Source: a virus
Direction: 5' to 3' (one strand)
IMG/VR virus record: IMGVR_UViG_3300042731_009261
Span: 1-38,617 of that record
DNA length: 38,617 bases
The stretch's first letter is position 1. Each line of letters begins with the position of its first letter. The translations under genes and the position numbers were made by a program. The notes below the pieces were generated by a model. The model was given only the letters and a program-made list of their open reading frames with translations. It made no database searches and had not been told where the DNA came from. Of this stretch, positions 31,396-37,933 are shown piece by piece.

Positions 31396-31407
31396 TTTAT
31401 TTCTCCT

Positions 31408-31722
31408 TTATGGTAAACCTAATAATGAATTTTGTAATGGTGTCAGTTTAGCTTCTGCTTGTGTTTCTATGTGTTTTGGCACTTCAGCTTGAATATAAAT
31501 TGTCAAGTTTCCTGAACCTTCAGGTATATTTATTACTTTTTCTTCATTAGTTAAATTTTCTTCATTAGCTTTAGCAACTTCCTCTTTATATTTTTCATAA
31601 TCATCGAATGTTATATCTGAAGTGCCATTATTACCTACATAATAGTTAAATGTTAAATTATAGCTTCTAAATGTACATGAAACTATAAATAAACAAAAAA
31701 ATAACAATATTATATTTTTCAT
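31408..31722 (-). CDS. Lipoprotein
   Basis: A 104-residue protein starting at the ATG at 31722, with AGGA upstream; a TTG at 31740 within the previous gene is less likely. MKNIILLFFCLFIVSCTFRS is a lipoprotein signal, with lipobox IVSC and Cys 16 as the lipid site. The mature part is hydrophilic, with helix EKYKEEVAKANEENLTNEEK and a Gly/Thr-rich end. Position next to a holin suggests an outer spanin-like or other lysis role, but it is longer than typical Rz1 and lacks its Pro-rich body. Confidence 0.6.
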   Translation of the reverse strand: MKNIILLFFCLFIVSCTFRSYNLTFNYYVGNNGTSDITFDDYEKYKEEVAKANEENLTNEEKVINIPEGSGNLTIYIQAEVPKHIETQAEAKLTPLQNSLLGLP

Positions 31723-31727
31723 TTTTC

Positions 31728-32303
31728 TTATCCTTTCCAAGAATATATTTTTATTCTTGGTTCATATACTCCTATATTATCAAATTCTCCGGGTCTCAGG
31801 GCTTTCTCTAAAGGTGGATATAAAATTTTAGAGGATTGTAATGCCCATTGAGCAAATTCTGAACAAAAGCTGTTTTTCTTTACATCTACACTAACTTTTG
31901 TCCACATATTTCTGAATAAGCTTAGATAATCATATCTTATTTCATCAGTTCGACCTTCAGCTAAAAGACAAATACTTGCTACCTCATCCCTTAAGTGATG
32001 GTATTTTTCTTTTAGTGGATACCAATAAACTTCACCCTTGTAGTCTTTTAAGCGACAAGACATTAGATTCAGTTCAATGCCTAAATCTAATGCTTCCATT
32101 ATAAATTTTCTGTCTCTAATTTTCTTAAATTGATCTACATGCCACAATATAGCAGTATGATTAACATCTTTTTTTGTGAAGAATCGAATTGCATTTCCAA
32201 TGAAACCATGAGAAGCGAATTCCATAAGGTCACCACTTCCCATTTGTGGTCTCAATTCATAATACATATCCAAAAGGTCTGTTGACCATTTTATTCTAGC
32301 CAT
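31728..32303 (-). CDS. Permuted papain-like (NlpC/P60-type, C92-like) hydrolase
   Basis: A 191-residue protein. GSGDLMEFASHGFIGNAIRF (22-41) and NHTAILWHV (48-56; H49), then NSFCSEFAQWAL (144-155; C147), give the His-before-Cys order of the permuted papain-like family (YiiX/peptidase C92, LRAT-like). RYDYLSLFRNMW is the typical segment ahead of the Cys. Family members cleave peptides, amides or lipid links. Here, in a lysis-like cluster, a cell-wall or lipid substrate is plausible. No cell-wall binding domain or signal is present. It overlaps the lipoprotein gene upstream by 13 bases. Confidence 0.7.
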   Translation of the reverse strand: MARIKWSTDLLDMYYELRPQMGSGDLMEFASHGFIGNAIRFFTKKDVNHTAILWHVDQFKKIRDRKFIMEALDLGIELNLMSCRLKDYKGEVYWYPLKEKYHHLRDEVASICLLAEGRTDEIRYDYLSLFRNMWTKVSVDVKKNSFCSEFAQWALQSSKILYPPLEKALRPGEFDNIGVYEPRIKIYSWKG

Positions 32304-32839
32304 ATACTTAAAGTTTTAACCTCTTGTTTTAAGTCTTCTATTGATGATATAACCATAATTATATCACCCATTGGGATTAATTCATCTTGTGGTAGCTCAA
32401 GAAACATATCACCCAAAATTAGAACTTGTGCTCCAAGCATTTTATTTATCTTGGTAAATTGAGCAAGGACTAAATTTTTTAGAAGTCCATAGGTAATTCC
32501 ATTTTCTATCTTAACTATTACTTCATTTGCCCATTCTTCAAATTCTTCATATGTATATCCTTCAAGAACAAGTCCTTCTTGAGAAATTACTTCCATTGCT
32601 CTATGTAGATAACAAGCATCAAGATTGTTTTCATTTCTTAGATTACATATTAGACTTACTTTTCCTTCTTCTGCAAATTTATCGCATAATTCATTAAATT
32701 CGATTTGTTGTACTGTACCGTCATCTTGTGGTACATCTACGATACATGGTTGAACAGGTTTTATTCCAATTTCTGTACCTGTACATCCCATTAAAGCAAC
32801 AACAGTAACTAACAATACACTTACAATTATTTTTTCCAT
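32291..32839 (-). CDS. Lipoprotein
   Basis: A 182-residue protein. MEKIIVSVLLVTVVALMGCT is a lipoprotein signal with lipobox ALMGC (Cys 19). The mature part has several Cys (QPCIVDV, ELCDKF, LICNL, DACYLH) and acidic helices (GYTYEEFEEWANEVIVKIEN). No enzyme motif is seen. A GGGGGAAG ribosome site lies just upstream (about 32849-32842). A second lipoprotein within the same operon suggests an envelope function during lysis or exclusion. Confidence 0.6.
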   Translation of the reverse strand: MEKIIVSVLLVTVVALMGCTGTEIGIKPVQPCIVDVPQDDGTVQQIEFNELCDKFAEEGKVSLICNLRNENNLDACYLHRAMEVISQEGLVLEGYTYEEFEEWANEVIVKIENGITYGLLKNLVLAQFTKINKMLGAQVLILGDMFLELPQDELIPMGDIIMVISSIEDLKQEVKTLSIWLE

Positions 32840-32869
32840 TTTTAAACTTCCCCCTTTGGTTTTATTTTC

Positions 32870-33400
32870 CTACATATTTAATGTAGGTTGACACGTTTTT
32901 TTATCTTCATCATTTATTATGGTATCTTTCATAGATTCAATCATGGTTCTATCATATTCTATAATATCTTTATAATAGTCTCTGATTGAGTCCATAGTTA
33001 CCATAATTGGATTACGGTCTTTTCGTAATCCAAAACTGAAAGACCAATTGTATTCACTATTTATATGGGAGTTAAACCAATGAACCATAATAGGTTCTCC
33101 CATCATTGGTTTTATATGATTTCTAAATTCTTTATATTTAGTCCAATCTTCTTCTCCATCAGCTATCTTTTTATGGACAATTTTAACAGTTTTTATTTCA
33201 TCTTCTATTAAAAAATCAATCCAGCACCGTCCAATAATATCTTTATAAGTTAGAAATCCAAGAGTTTTTGCTAAACTATTGTTTGTATATTTAATTATCA
33301 TTTCTTCATTTAAAACAAGTACAAACATATTTGCATAATTTAGCATATTGAATATTGTTCTTCTTAATTTTCTATTTTCATTTTTTAATGATTCTGACAT
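32870..33400 (-). CDS. PAS-domain protein
   Basis: A 176-residue protein starting at the ATG at 33400 (MSESLKNENRKLRR), with AGGAGT upstream; the frame is open to 33493 but only inside the previous gene. Residues about 20-125 have the PAS pattern: MLNYANMFVLVLNEEMIIKY, TNNSLAKTLGF, DIIGRCWIDFLIEDE and WSFSFGLRK at the end of the sheet. PAS domains sense redox, light or ligands or mediate dimer contacts. No kinase, GGDEF or DNA-binding output is attached. A PAS domain in a phage lysis-like operon is unusual and could be a timing sensor (inference). Confidence 0.65.
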   Translation of the reverse strand: MSESLKNENRKLRRTIFNMLNYANMFVLVLNEEMIIKYTNNSLAKTLGFLTYKDIIGRCWIDFLIEDEIKTVKIVHKKIADGEEDWTKYKEFRNHIKPMMGEPIMVHWFNSHINSEYNWSFSFGLRKDRNPIMVTMDSIRDYYKDIIEYDRTMIESMKDTIINDEDKKTCQPTLNM

Positions 33401-33411
33401 AATTTTTACTC

Positions 33412-33798
33412 CTATGGTATTATTGGCAATTGAGTTATTAGAGCTACAACAATTGCTATTATTCCCACAATTATACTTCCCATTCCTACCCATCCAACAT
33501 GGATTTTATTTGCTAATTTTCCATGTGTTTTTATAGATTCAATATTATGATCATGGAGTTCTTTATGATGATCAGCACTTGATCCAATAACTGAATCTAA
33601 TTTATTTGTTATAGATTTTAAATGTATACATGTGGAATTTTGTTTGGTTGATATTATATCTTGTTTAGTCGTTATACTATCTAATTTTTCAATTGTTTTA
33701 GTACTTTGTTCTAGTATTGTTTGATGGTATTCTATCATATTTCTATAGCTTTCCATTAGCAACATTAGATCATCTTTTGTTAAATTATCTTCAGGCAT
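33412..33798 (-). CDS. XhlA-like coiled-coil membrane protein
   Basis: A 128-residue protein starting with MPEDNLTKDD and AGGATTTATTC upstream of the ATG. Residues 10-85 are a long coiled-coil-like helix (YHQTILEQSTKTIEKLDSIT onward). Residues 103-124 (WVGMGSIIVGIIAIVVALIT) are one membrane helix near the C-terminus. A coiled coil followed by a C-terminal membrane anchor is the layout of XhlA-type lysis proteins. It is the first gene after the minus-strand late promoter, so the operon starts here. Confidence 0.6.
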   Translation of the reverse strand: MPEDNLTKDDLMLLMESYRNMIEYHQTILEQSTKTIEKLDSITTKQDIISTKQNSTCIHLKSITNKLDSVIGSSADHHKELHDHNIESIKTHGKLANKIHVGWVGMGSIIVGIIAIVVALITQLPIIP

Positions 33799-33834
33799 GA
33801 ATAAATCCTCATTTATTGAAAAAGTTTCTAATAG

Positions 33835-33842
33835 TATTTATA
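33835..33842 (-). promoter_or_regulatory. T4-type late promoter, minus strand
   Basis: Reading the minus strand, TATAAATACTATT occupies 33842 to 33830, a close match to the T4 late consensus, 36 bases before the ATG at 33798 and with AGGA ahead of it. It serves the lysis-like cassette. It faces the plus-strand element at 33861 in a 78-base spacer. Confidence 0.75.
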
Positions 33843-33860
33843 AAAATTTATCTAAAAAAA

Positions 33861-33868
33861 TATAAATA
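33861..33868 (+). promoter_or_regulatory. T4-type late promoter, plus strand
   Basis: TATAAATA precedes the ATG at 33877 by only 8 bases, so a transcript starting at the usual distance would begin within a base or two of the ATG. It would serve the leader-protein and virion genes to the right. Paired with the minus-strand element 19 bases to the left, it forms a divergent late promoter. Confidence 0.65.
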
Positions 33869-33876
33869 TTAGTGAT

Positions 33877-34083
33877 ATGAAACAACTTTTAGGAAAAATA
33901 GATGAATATTTAAGAATACAGGAAGAAAAAGATGCTATTGATGTATCTTTATATTCCAAAAAAGAGTTAACAGATATTATTGAATTAGTTAGAAATTCAG
34001 ATGATATTGAAAAAACTCTTTCTTTTTTCAATTCTGAAGTTAAAGAACAGATTAAAAAATTAATTGAGGGTGGAATAATATGA
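33877..34083 (+). CDS. Leader-bearing small protein
   Basis: A 68-residue protein. MKQLLGKIDEYLRIQEEKDA is a leader variant (K-I-D-E-Y-L-x-x-Q-E). The body is acidic and helical (KKELTDIIELVRNSDDIEKT, EQIKKLIEGGII). No SD is visible, and the late -10 box ends 8 bases before the ATG, so the message may be leaderless. Its stop TGA overlaps the next ATG (ATGA). Confidence 0.6.
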   Translation: MKQLLGKIDEYLRIQEEKDAIDVSLYSKKELTDIIELVRNSDDIEKTLSFFNSEVKEQIKKLIEGGII

Positions 34084-34568
34084 ATAAAAGAAAATTAAGA
34101 CAACATTTATTAGAGGGGAAGACACCAAAAAAGAAAAATAGTAAAATGTTAGGAAAACTTCATGAGCTTGATGATAAAATTGAAGATTTTATTGATAACT
34201 TAGAAGAAGAAATTATGAAAACAGAAGATAATCCTATGTTCATTAAGAAGGCTACACAACTTTTAGCTGATATGAGCAAAGAATATTCTGAATTTATTGT
34301 TGCTTTGAGAGCAATAGTCAATGCAGTTGATCGAAAAGAAAGGATTCTTCCTATGTTTGATAAAACAGAAAGCAGAGTTCGAGATGTTAGAGATGGAGCA
34401 GGAAATGGCTCACCGGGTTCAGAAGAAGCTCCACCTGAAGAAGAAGCTCCACCTGAAGAAGAAGCTCCACCTGAAGAAGAAGATGAGGATGAGAACAATG
34501 TTGATGTTGAATTAAAAGTTAAAGGTGGAAACAAGAAAAAGAAACCTTCTAAGAAAAAAAAGGGTTAA
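34080..34568 (+). CDS. Core/scaffold-like protein with acidic repeat and basic tail
   Basis: A 162-residue protein with GAGGGTGGAA upstream. MNKRKLRQHLLEGKTPKKK is a leader-like basic start with LLEG. The helical middle (MLGKLHELDDKIEDFIDNLE to IVNAVDRKERILPMFDKTES) precedes three EEAPPE repeats, an EEDEDENN acidic stretch and a Lys-rich end. The charge layout (helix, acid, base) resembles prohead core or scaffold proteins of T4-like phages, but I cannot assign a gene number. It shares ATGA with the preceding gene. Confidence 0.6.
   Translation: MNKRKLRQHLLEGKTPKKKNSKMLGKLHELDDKIEDFIDNLEEEIMKTEDNPMFIKKATQLLADMSKEYSEFIVALRAIVNAVDRKERILPMFDKTESRVRDVRDGAGNGSPGSEEAPPEEEAPPEEEAPPEEEDEDENNVDVELKVKGGNKKKKPSKKKKG
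34422..34475 (+). repeat. Three tandem 18-base repeats encoding EEAPPE
   Basis: GAAGAAGCTCCACCTGAA occurs three times without a break (34422-34439, 34440-34457, 34458-34475), identical at every base. Perfect identity suggests recent slippage expansion. The repeat codes for an acidic proline linker. Confidence 0.9.
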
Positions 34569-34574
34569 GGAAGT

Positions 34575-35021
34575 ATGGAATTATTTGATAAAATAAATGA
34601 AATTCTTGAACAAGAAGATAAGGTATTACCTAAAGATACAACTAAGGTAAAGGCTGAATGGACTTTTGACGAAAAGTTATTCAATAAAATGGCTAACTTT
34701 ATTATCAATTTAGACCCTGATAAATTAACTGATTCTCAATTAGAAGGAGTTATAAATATGATTGATAATCTTGAAATGGAAATCCAAGAACTTCAGGAAA
34801 AAAGACTTGCCCAAAAGACAAAGCTTTCTAAGAATCAATATTCGAAAAAATGGTATAGGGCAAATAAAACTGAAATTAAAAGGCGTAAAGAAAAATTTAA
34901 AAGAAGCTCAGAAGGTAGAAAAAGAATTAAAATGAAAAAAAGAAATGATAGAATTGGAAGGACTGCTACAGGCAGATCAAAATTGGAATATAATAAGAGA
35001 GTAAGGAGTGATAGAAAATGA
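34575..35021 (+). CDS. Leader-bearing protein with basic C-terminus (pair member 1)
   Basis: A 148-residue protein with AAGGAAG upstream. MELFDKINEILEQEDKV is a leader (possible cut near ILEQE). The acidic helix block LFNKMANFIINLDPDKLTDS and VINMIDNLEMEIQEL matches the protein at 35299 (LMSRMFDFIMNLKSENLSED, TEIIEDLADEDISEI). Both then have a strongly basic tail: here KWYRANKTEIKRRKEKFKRS and GRTATGRSKLEYN. Such a tail should bind DNA. A packaged DNA-associated protein is inferred. The end overlaps the next start (ATGA). Confidence 0.65.
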   Translation: MELFDKINEILEQEDKVLPKDTTKVKAEWTFDEKLFNKMANFIINLDPDKLTDSQLEGVINMIDNLEMEIQELQEKRLAQKTKLSKNQYSKKWYRANKTEIKRRKEKFKRSSEGRKRIKMKKRNDRIGRTATGRSKLEYNKRVRSDRK

Positions 35022-35287
35022 AAATTTTAAATAAAATTGATACTCTATTGGATAAATTAAATGATAAGCTTTCCGAAAAAATTAGACTCCATGAAGCTAA
35101 AATGGGGGGGAAGGAATATGATGATTTTTTTAAAGAGATGTTAAAAAAATGGAAAGTTAAATCTTATAAAGATTTACCAAAAGATAAACAAAAGAAGTTC
35201 TTTGATGAGGTTGATAGGGAATGGGATTCTAAAGTTGAAAAAGGTGGTACAAGTAAGAAATATAAAAAGGGTTCAAGTAGTATATAA
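35018..35287 (+). CDS. Leader-bearing small protein with FF-x-x-V-D-x-x-W domain
   Basis: An 89-residue protein. MKILNKIDTLLDKLNDKLSE, then KIRLHEAKMGG, is an extended leader (LSE/K or LHEA). The body KEYDDFFKEMLKKWKVKSYK and KDKQKKFFDEVDREWDS is a two-helix motif (FF...W-x-V...L...KK-x-FF-x-x-V-D-x-x-W) that recurs in small proteins of T4-like phages without known role, in my recollection. The C-terminus is Lys/Ser-rich. It is coupled to the previous gene by ATGA. Confidence 0.6.
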   Translation: MKILNKIDTLLDKLNDKLSEKIRLHEAKMGGKEYDDFFKEMLKKWKVKSYKDLPKDKQKKFFDEVDREWDSKVEKGGTSKKYKKGSSSI

Positions 35288-35298
35288 AGGAGTAGGTT

Positions 35299-35733
35299 AT
35301 GAATATTACTGAAAAGTTAGATGATTATTTAAGTGAGAATGAAAAACTTGATGAGTTTCTACCTGATAAAGATATTGATCTTATGAGTAGAATGTTTGAT
35401 TTCATTATGAATCTTAAGTCAGAAAATCTTTCTGAGGATGAAATTGATGAGGTTACTGAAATAATAGAAGATTTGGCTGATGAGGATATTAGTGAGATTT
35501 TTGATGATGAAGATGAAGATGTTGATGAAGCTATATCAGCTAAGAAAGTTAAGATTAAGCCTTCTGATAAGCGTAAAAGACGTTTGGAATATAGGAGAAA
35601 TAGAGCAGCAATTAAGCTAAAAGCTAAAAAATTCAGAAGAACAACAAAGTACAAACAATGGAAAAGGATGAAAAAACGTAAAGCTACTTCTGGTAAAACA
35701 GCAAGAGGTAAGAGAATTAGGAAATTTTTATAA
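35299..35733 (+). CDS. Leader-bearing protein with basic C-terminus (pair member 2)
   Basis: A 144-residue protein with AAGGAG upstream. MNITEKLDDYLSENEKLDEF is a leader with YLSE/N. The acidic region continues to EDEDVDEAIS, followed by a basic tail RRLEYRRNRAAIKLKAKKFR and SGKTARGKRIRKFL. It is paralogous to the protein at 34575 along the whole length, although the leaders differ. A DNA-binding role in the head is inferred from the charge and leader. Its TAA overlaps an ATG (35733) that begins a short six-codon frame. Confidence 0.65.
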   Translation: MNITEKLDDYLSENEKLDEFLPDKDIDLMSRMFDFIMNLKSENLSEDEIDEVTEIIEDLADEDISEIFDDEDEDVDEAISAKKVKIKPSDKRKRRLEYRRNRAAIKLKAKKFRRTTKYKQWKRMKKRKATSGKTARGKRIRKFL

Positions 35734-35760
35734 TGGGGCCGAAACCTTTTTGATAAAGAC

Positions 35761-36207
35761 GTGATAAAAAAACACAAGCTAAACAGGAAGGATAAAGAAT
35801 ATATTCCTATGAACCCACATAAATATTGTGGGAGTTATCCTATTATTTGCAGATCAACTTGGGAACAAAGGATGTGTGGATGGTTTGACTTTAACAAAGA
35901 TGTTCTTGAATGGTCTAGTGAAGGTCACAGGATTAGATATATTGATCCAACGACAGGTAAAAACAGAATATATTATCCAGATTTTTATGTGATGTTTAAG
36001 AATCGCAAGAAATTCATTGTTGAAGTTAAACCACTTAAAGATATTCGAATGCCTAAGAGGGGAAAGAAAAGCCAACGGACTCTTATGATATATGAACAAA
36101 CTATTTCAATAAATCAGGCTAAGTTTAAAGCTGCGAAACAATATTGTAAAAAACTTGGTATGGAGTTTATTGTTTTAACGGAAAAAGATTTATTTAGGGG
36201 GAATTAA
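35761..36207 (+). CDS. Head completion protein (T4 gp4-like)
   Basis: A 148-residue protein from GTG 35761 (T4 gp4 is about 150). IPMNPHKYCGSYPIICRSTW, then E, then VLEWSSEGHRIRYIDPTTGK, IYYPDFYVMF, KKFIVEVKPLKDI and QAKFKAAKQYCKKLGMEFIV, LTEKDL. This is the gp4 family layout, with an endonuclease-like core (E...PDF...EVK) similar to TnsA-type nucleases. In T4 it acts after packaging to ready heads for tail joining. No ribosome site fits the GTG. An ATG at 35733, coupled as TAATG, reads MGPKPF then TGA, and a +1 shift on TTT-TGA-T joins it to this frame. So the real start may be 35733 (157 residues). Confidence 0.82.
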   Translation: MIKKHKLNRKDKEYIPMNPHKYCGSYPIICRSTWEQRMCGWFDFNKDVLEWSSEGHRIRYIDPTTGKNRIYYPDFYVMFKNRKKFIVEVKPLKDIRMPKRGKKSQRTLMIYEQTISINQAKFKAAKQYCKKLGMEFIVLTEKDLFRGN

Positions 36208-36208
36208 A

Positions 36209-36478
36209 ATGGATTTAGTTGATAAGTATTTAAATGAAGCTGAATTTATTGATTTGGATGATGCTAAGAAAAATATAGATGTGGCATTGAATTCCATTAC
36301 TACAATGGAAGATTGGTTGAACATGGTTAGAACTTTAATTATAAATGGAAAAAGAAATGATGCTATAAAAGTAGCATTGGCAATAAATAAAAAATCTGTT
36401 GTCTTTGCTAATACTGTAAAGAAAATACCTAATAGAAAAATAACTGATTTAAAATACAGAAGAACTAAAATGATATAG
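36209..36478 (+). CDS. Leader-bearing small protein
   Basis: An 89-residue protein with AGGGGG at 36196-36201 and the typical leader MDLVDKYLNEAEFID (L-N-E/A site). Residues 16-75 are helical (DAKKNIDVALNSITTMEDWL, NMVRTLIINGKRNDAIKVAL, AINKKSVVFANTVKKIP), ending in a basic patch KYRRTKMI. Its leader and that of the next gene share MDLVDKYL, so the leader may have spread by duplication while the bodies diverged. No fold is recognised. Confidence 0.65.
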   Translation: MDLVDKYLNEAEFIDLDDAKKNIDVALNSITTMEDWLNMVRTLIINGKRNDAIKVALAINKKSVVFANTVKKIPNRKITDLKYRRTKMI

Positions 36479-36488
36479 GAGAAATAAA

Positions 36489-36764
36489 ATGGATTTAGTA
36501 GATAAATATCTTGGGGAAAGTAGTATTAAACCTATAGGTAAACCACAACAAGTTATATATAATTATTTGGAAGCATTGGATAAAAATTATGGTCATCCCT
36601 ATAACATGGAAATAGATTTGAATCAAATTGCTAAACATCCTGATGCTAGGGGAATTCATTATGGAAAACTTCAAAATGCAGCAAAAGCTTTAGCTAAGAA
36701 AGGTTATATTGAATTTGATGGGTTTAATAAGATTATAGCATTTTTAAATCCAAAGTATAAATAA
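36489..36764 (+). CDS. Leader-bearing protein with winged-helix-like body
   Basis: A 91-residue protein with AGGAGAAAT upstream of the ATG. The leader is MDLVDKYLGESS (L-G-E/S). After it, QQVIYNYLEALDKNYGHPYN, IDLNQIAKHPDARGIHYGKL, QNAAKALAKKGYIEFDGFNK and IIAFLNP suggest helix-helix-helix-wing, as in small winged-helix DNA-binding domains. If injected it could act on host or phage promoters (inference). The TATAAATA at its last codons is probably chance. Confidence 0.6.
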   Translation: MDLVDKYLGESSIKPIGKPQQVIYNYLEALDKNYGHPYNMEIDLNQIAKHPDARGIHYGKLQNAAKALAKKGYIEFDGFNKIIAFLNPKYK

Positions 36765-36775
36765 GGAGAAAAAAG

Positions 36776-37072
36776 ATGGGAGATGAAATTTTAAAAAAAT
36801 TAGAATTATTTACCGAAACTATAGCTGCAAATGATTATCCTGATAATCCATCTAAATATGAAGGAATGAGACCTATTCAATTTATGACATGGTGGGGGGA
36901 TTTTCGACCAGGGGATAGAGTTGATGTAATGTTCGGTGAAGATTATATAAGTTTTGCAGGTACAAATGCTGAAGGTCACTTTGCAGGTGTGAAAAAAGAA
37001 GATGATCTTGAAGACCCTGATGAAATAGCAAGTTTTAAAAGTAGTGAAGGTAGAATTTGGAATTTTGTTTAA
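36776..37072 (+). CDS. Small protein, possible weak leader
   Basis: A 98-residue protein with AAGGAGAAAAAAG upstream. MGDEILKKLELFTETIAAND resembles the leader less closely (LELFTE/T). The next part, TIAANDYPDNPSKYEGMRPI, is like the region after the possible cut in the protein at 9633. The body (FMTWWGDFRPGDRVDVMFGE) has a small barrel pattern with GDRVDV. No family is recognised. Leader membership is uncertain. Confidence 0.5.
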   Translation: MGDEILKKLELFTETIAANDYPDNPSKYEGMRPIQFMTWWGDFRPGDRVDVMFGEDYISFAGTNAEGHFAGVKKEDDLEDPDEIASFKSSEGRIWNFV

Positions 37073-37083
37073 GAGGTTAATAT

Positions 37084-37605
37084 ATGGCTTTAAGACGTGT
37101 GTATAAAAAGAGGTTCAAAGGTGTAACTTTAAAATCAGGCCATTTTTATACTTTTAAATATCAAGCATGGGAGCATGATCCAAAACCAACAATCATATTC
37201 ATGCATAGCATAGAGGGTATTCATCCTAATACAGGACACCAATGGAGAATTCTTCAAGCATTAAACTTTACATATATACCAAGAGCAGTTAGATCAAGGT
37301 TTTTGAAGATTTGGTTGAAGGAAATGCAAAAATCAGGTCAACCAAAATTCCATTGGCAGAAAGTTCAAGCTAAATATCCTTATTTGGAAAGGGCAATTAG
37401 GAGATATTTTTTCAAACCTAATTATTATATAAGAAATCTTAAAGAAGTTCCTTTTGAGGATATAGAAAAAGTTGTTGTTTCTACATACTCTAAAGATTTT
37501 TCAAAGAAAGTTACAACAGCTTTGAGAGCTAAATTTAGGAAAGCTTTGAGTTTTAGATTTGGTAAAAAGAAAAGACAAAAAGTTAAGAAGAAAAGGAAGA
37601 AATAA
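37084..37605 (+). CDS. Conserved phage protein with basic tail
   Basis: A 173-residue protein with AAGAGGTTA upstream. LKSGHFYTFKYQAWEHDPKP, TIIFMHSIEGIH, WRILQALNFTYIPRAVRSRF and LKIWLKEM form a pattern (FYTF...P-x-x-x-x...LN-x-x-Y-[IL]-P-x-x-x-R) known from many large phages, but I cannot name its role. The tail is Lys/Arg-rich (RFGKKKRQKVKKKRKK). It lies after the head completion gene among virion genes, so a packaging- or neck-linked role is possible. The end shares TAATG with the next gene. Confidence 0.6.
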   Translation: MALRRVYKKRFKGVTLKSGHFYTFKYQAWEHDPKPTIIFMHSIEGIHPNTGHQWRILQALNFTYIPRAVRSRFLKIWLKEMQKSGQPKFHWQKVQAKYPYLERAIRRYFFKPNYYIRNLKEVPFEDIEKVVVSTYSKDFSKKVTTALRAKFRKALSFRFGKKKRQKVKKKRKK

Positions 37606-37922
37606 TGAGCGAAAAAACTTATTTGGAATTATGCAAGAATGATAAAAAAACTGTTCAAATTAGTGTATGGAGAGATACGGGAGAAAAAATAACTCCTTCA
37701 GGTGCATATTATACTGTTAAGGGTTCTGAAAAAGATAATATTGTTGTAGCAAGGTCTCAAGCTCAAATAGCAAATCCACCTAATTATAATCAAGTATATA
37801 CTAAAATAACTCAAACTGTTACTGCTAGTGCGGCTGAATATGATATTTATTGGGAAATATTTACCAATGATGGTGATAAAGCAAATCATTGTACTAAACT
37901 ATTGGTAATAGATACATGCTAA
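37605..37922 (+). CDS. Hypothetical virion-type protein
   Basis: A 105-residue protein; the ATG overlaps the previous stop (TAATG), with AAGGAAG upstream. KTVQISVWRDTGEKITPSGA, YYTVKGSEKD and YDIYWEIFTNDGDKANHCTK give a beta-sandwich impression. It may be a small fibre or connector protein linked to the following poly-serine protein. No family is recognised. Confidence 0.5.
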   Translation: MSEKTYLELCKNDKKTVQISVWRDTGEKITPSGAYYTVKGSEKDNIVVARSQAQIANPPNYNQVYTKITQTVTASAAEYDIYWEIFTNDGDKANHCTKLLVIDTC

Positions 37923-37933
37923 GAAGCTAAGAG

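Noticed and set aside
32869-32887. Inverted repeat CCTACAT/ATGTAGG at the end of the PAS gene
   Set aside because: Seven-bp stem without a T-run in the gene's direction and inside an operon; not convincing as a terminator.
34160-34534. Minus-strand Ser-rich open frame
   Set aside because: Shadow of the Glu-rich repeat gene at 34080, without ribosome site or late promoter.
35325-35777. Minus-strand open frame of 150 codons
   Set aside because: Antisense shadow of the leader protein at 35299; low complexity from Glu/Asp codons on the other strand.
36756-36763. TATAAATA at the end of the 36489 gene
   Set aside because: Encodes the last Tyr-Lys-stop and lies only 12 bases before the next ATG, overlapping its ribosome site; likely chance.
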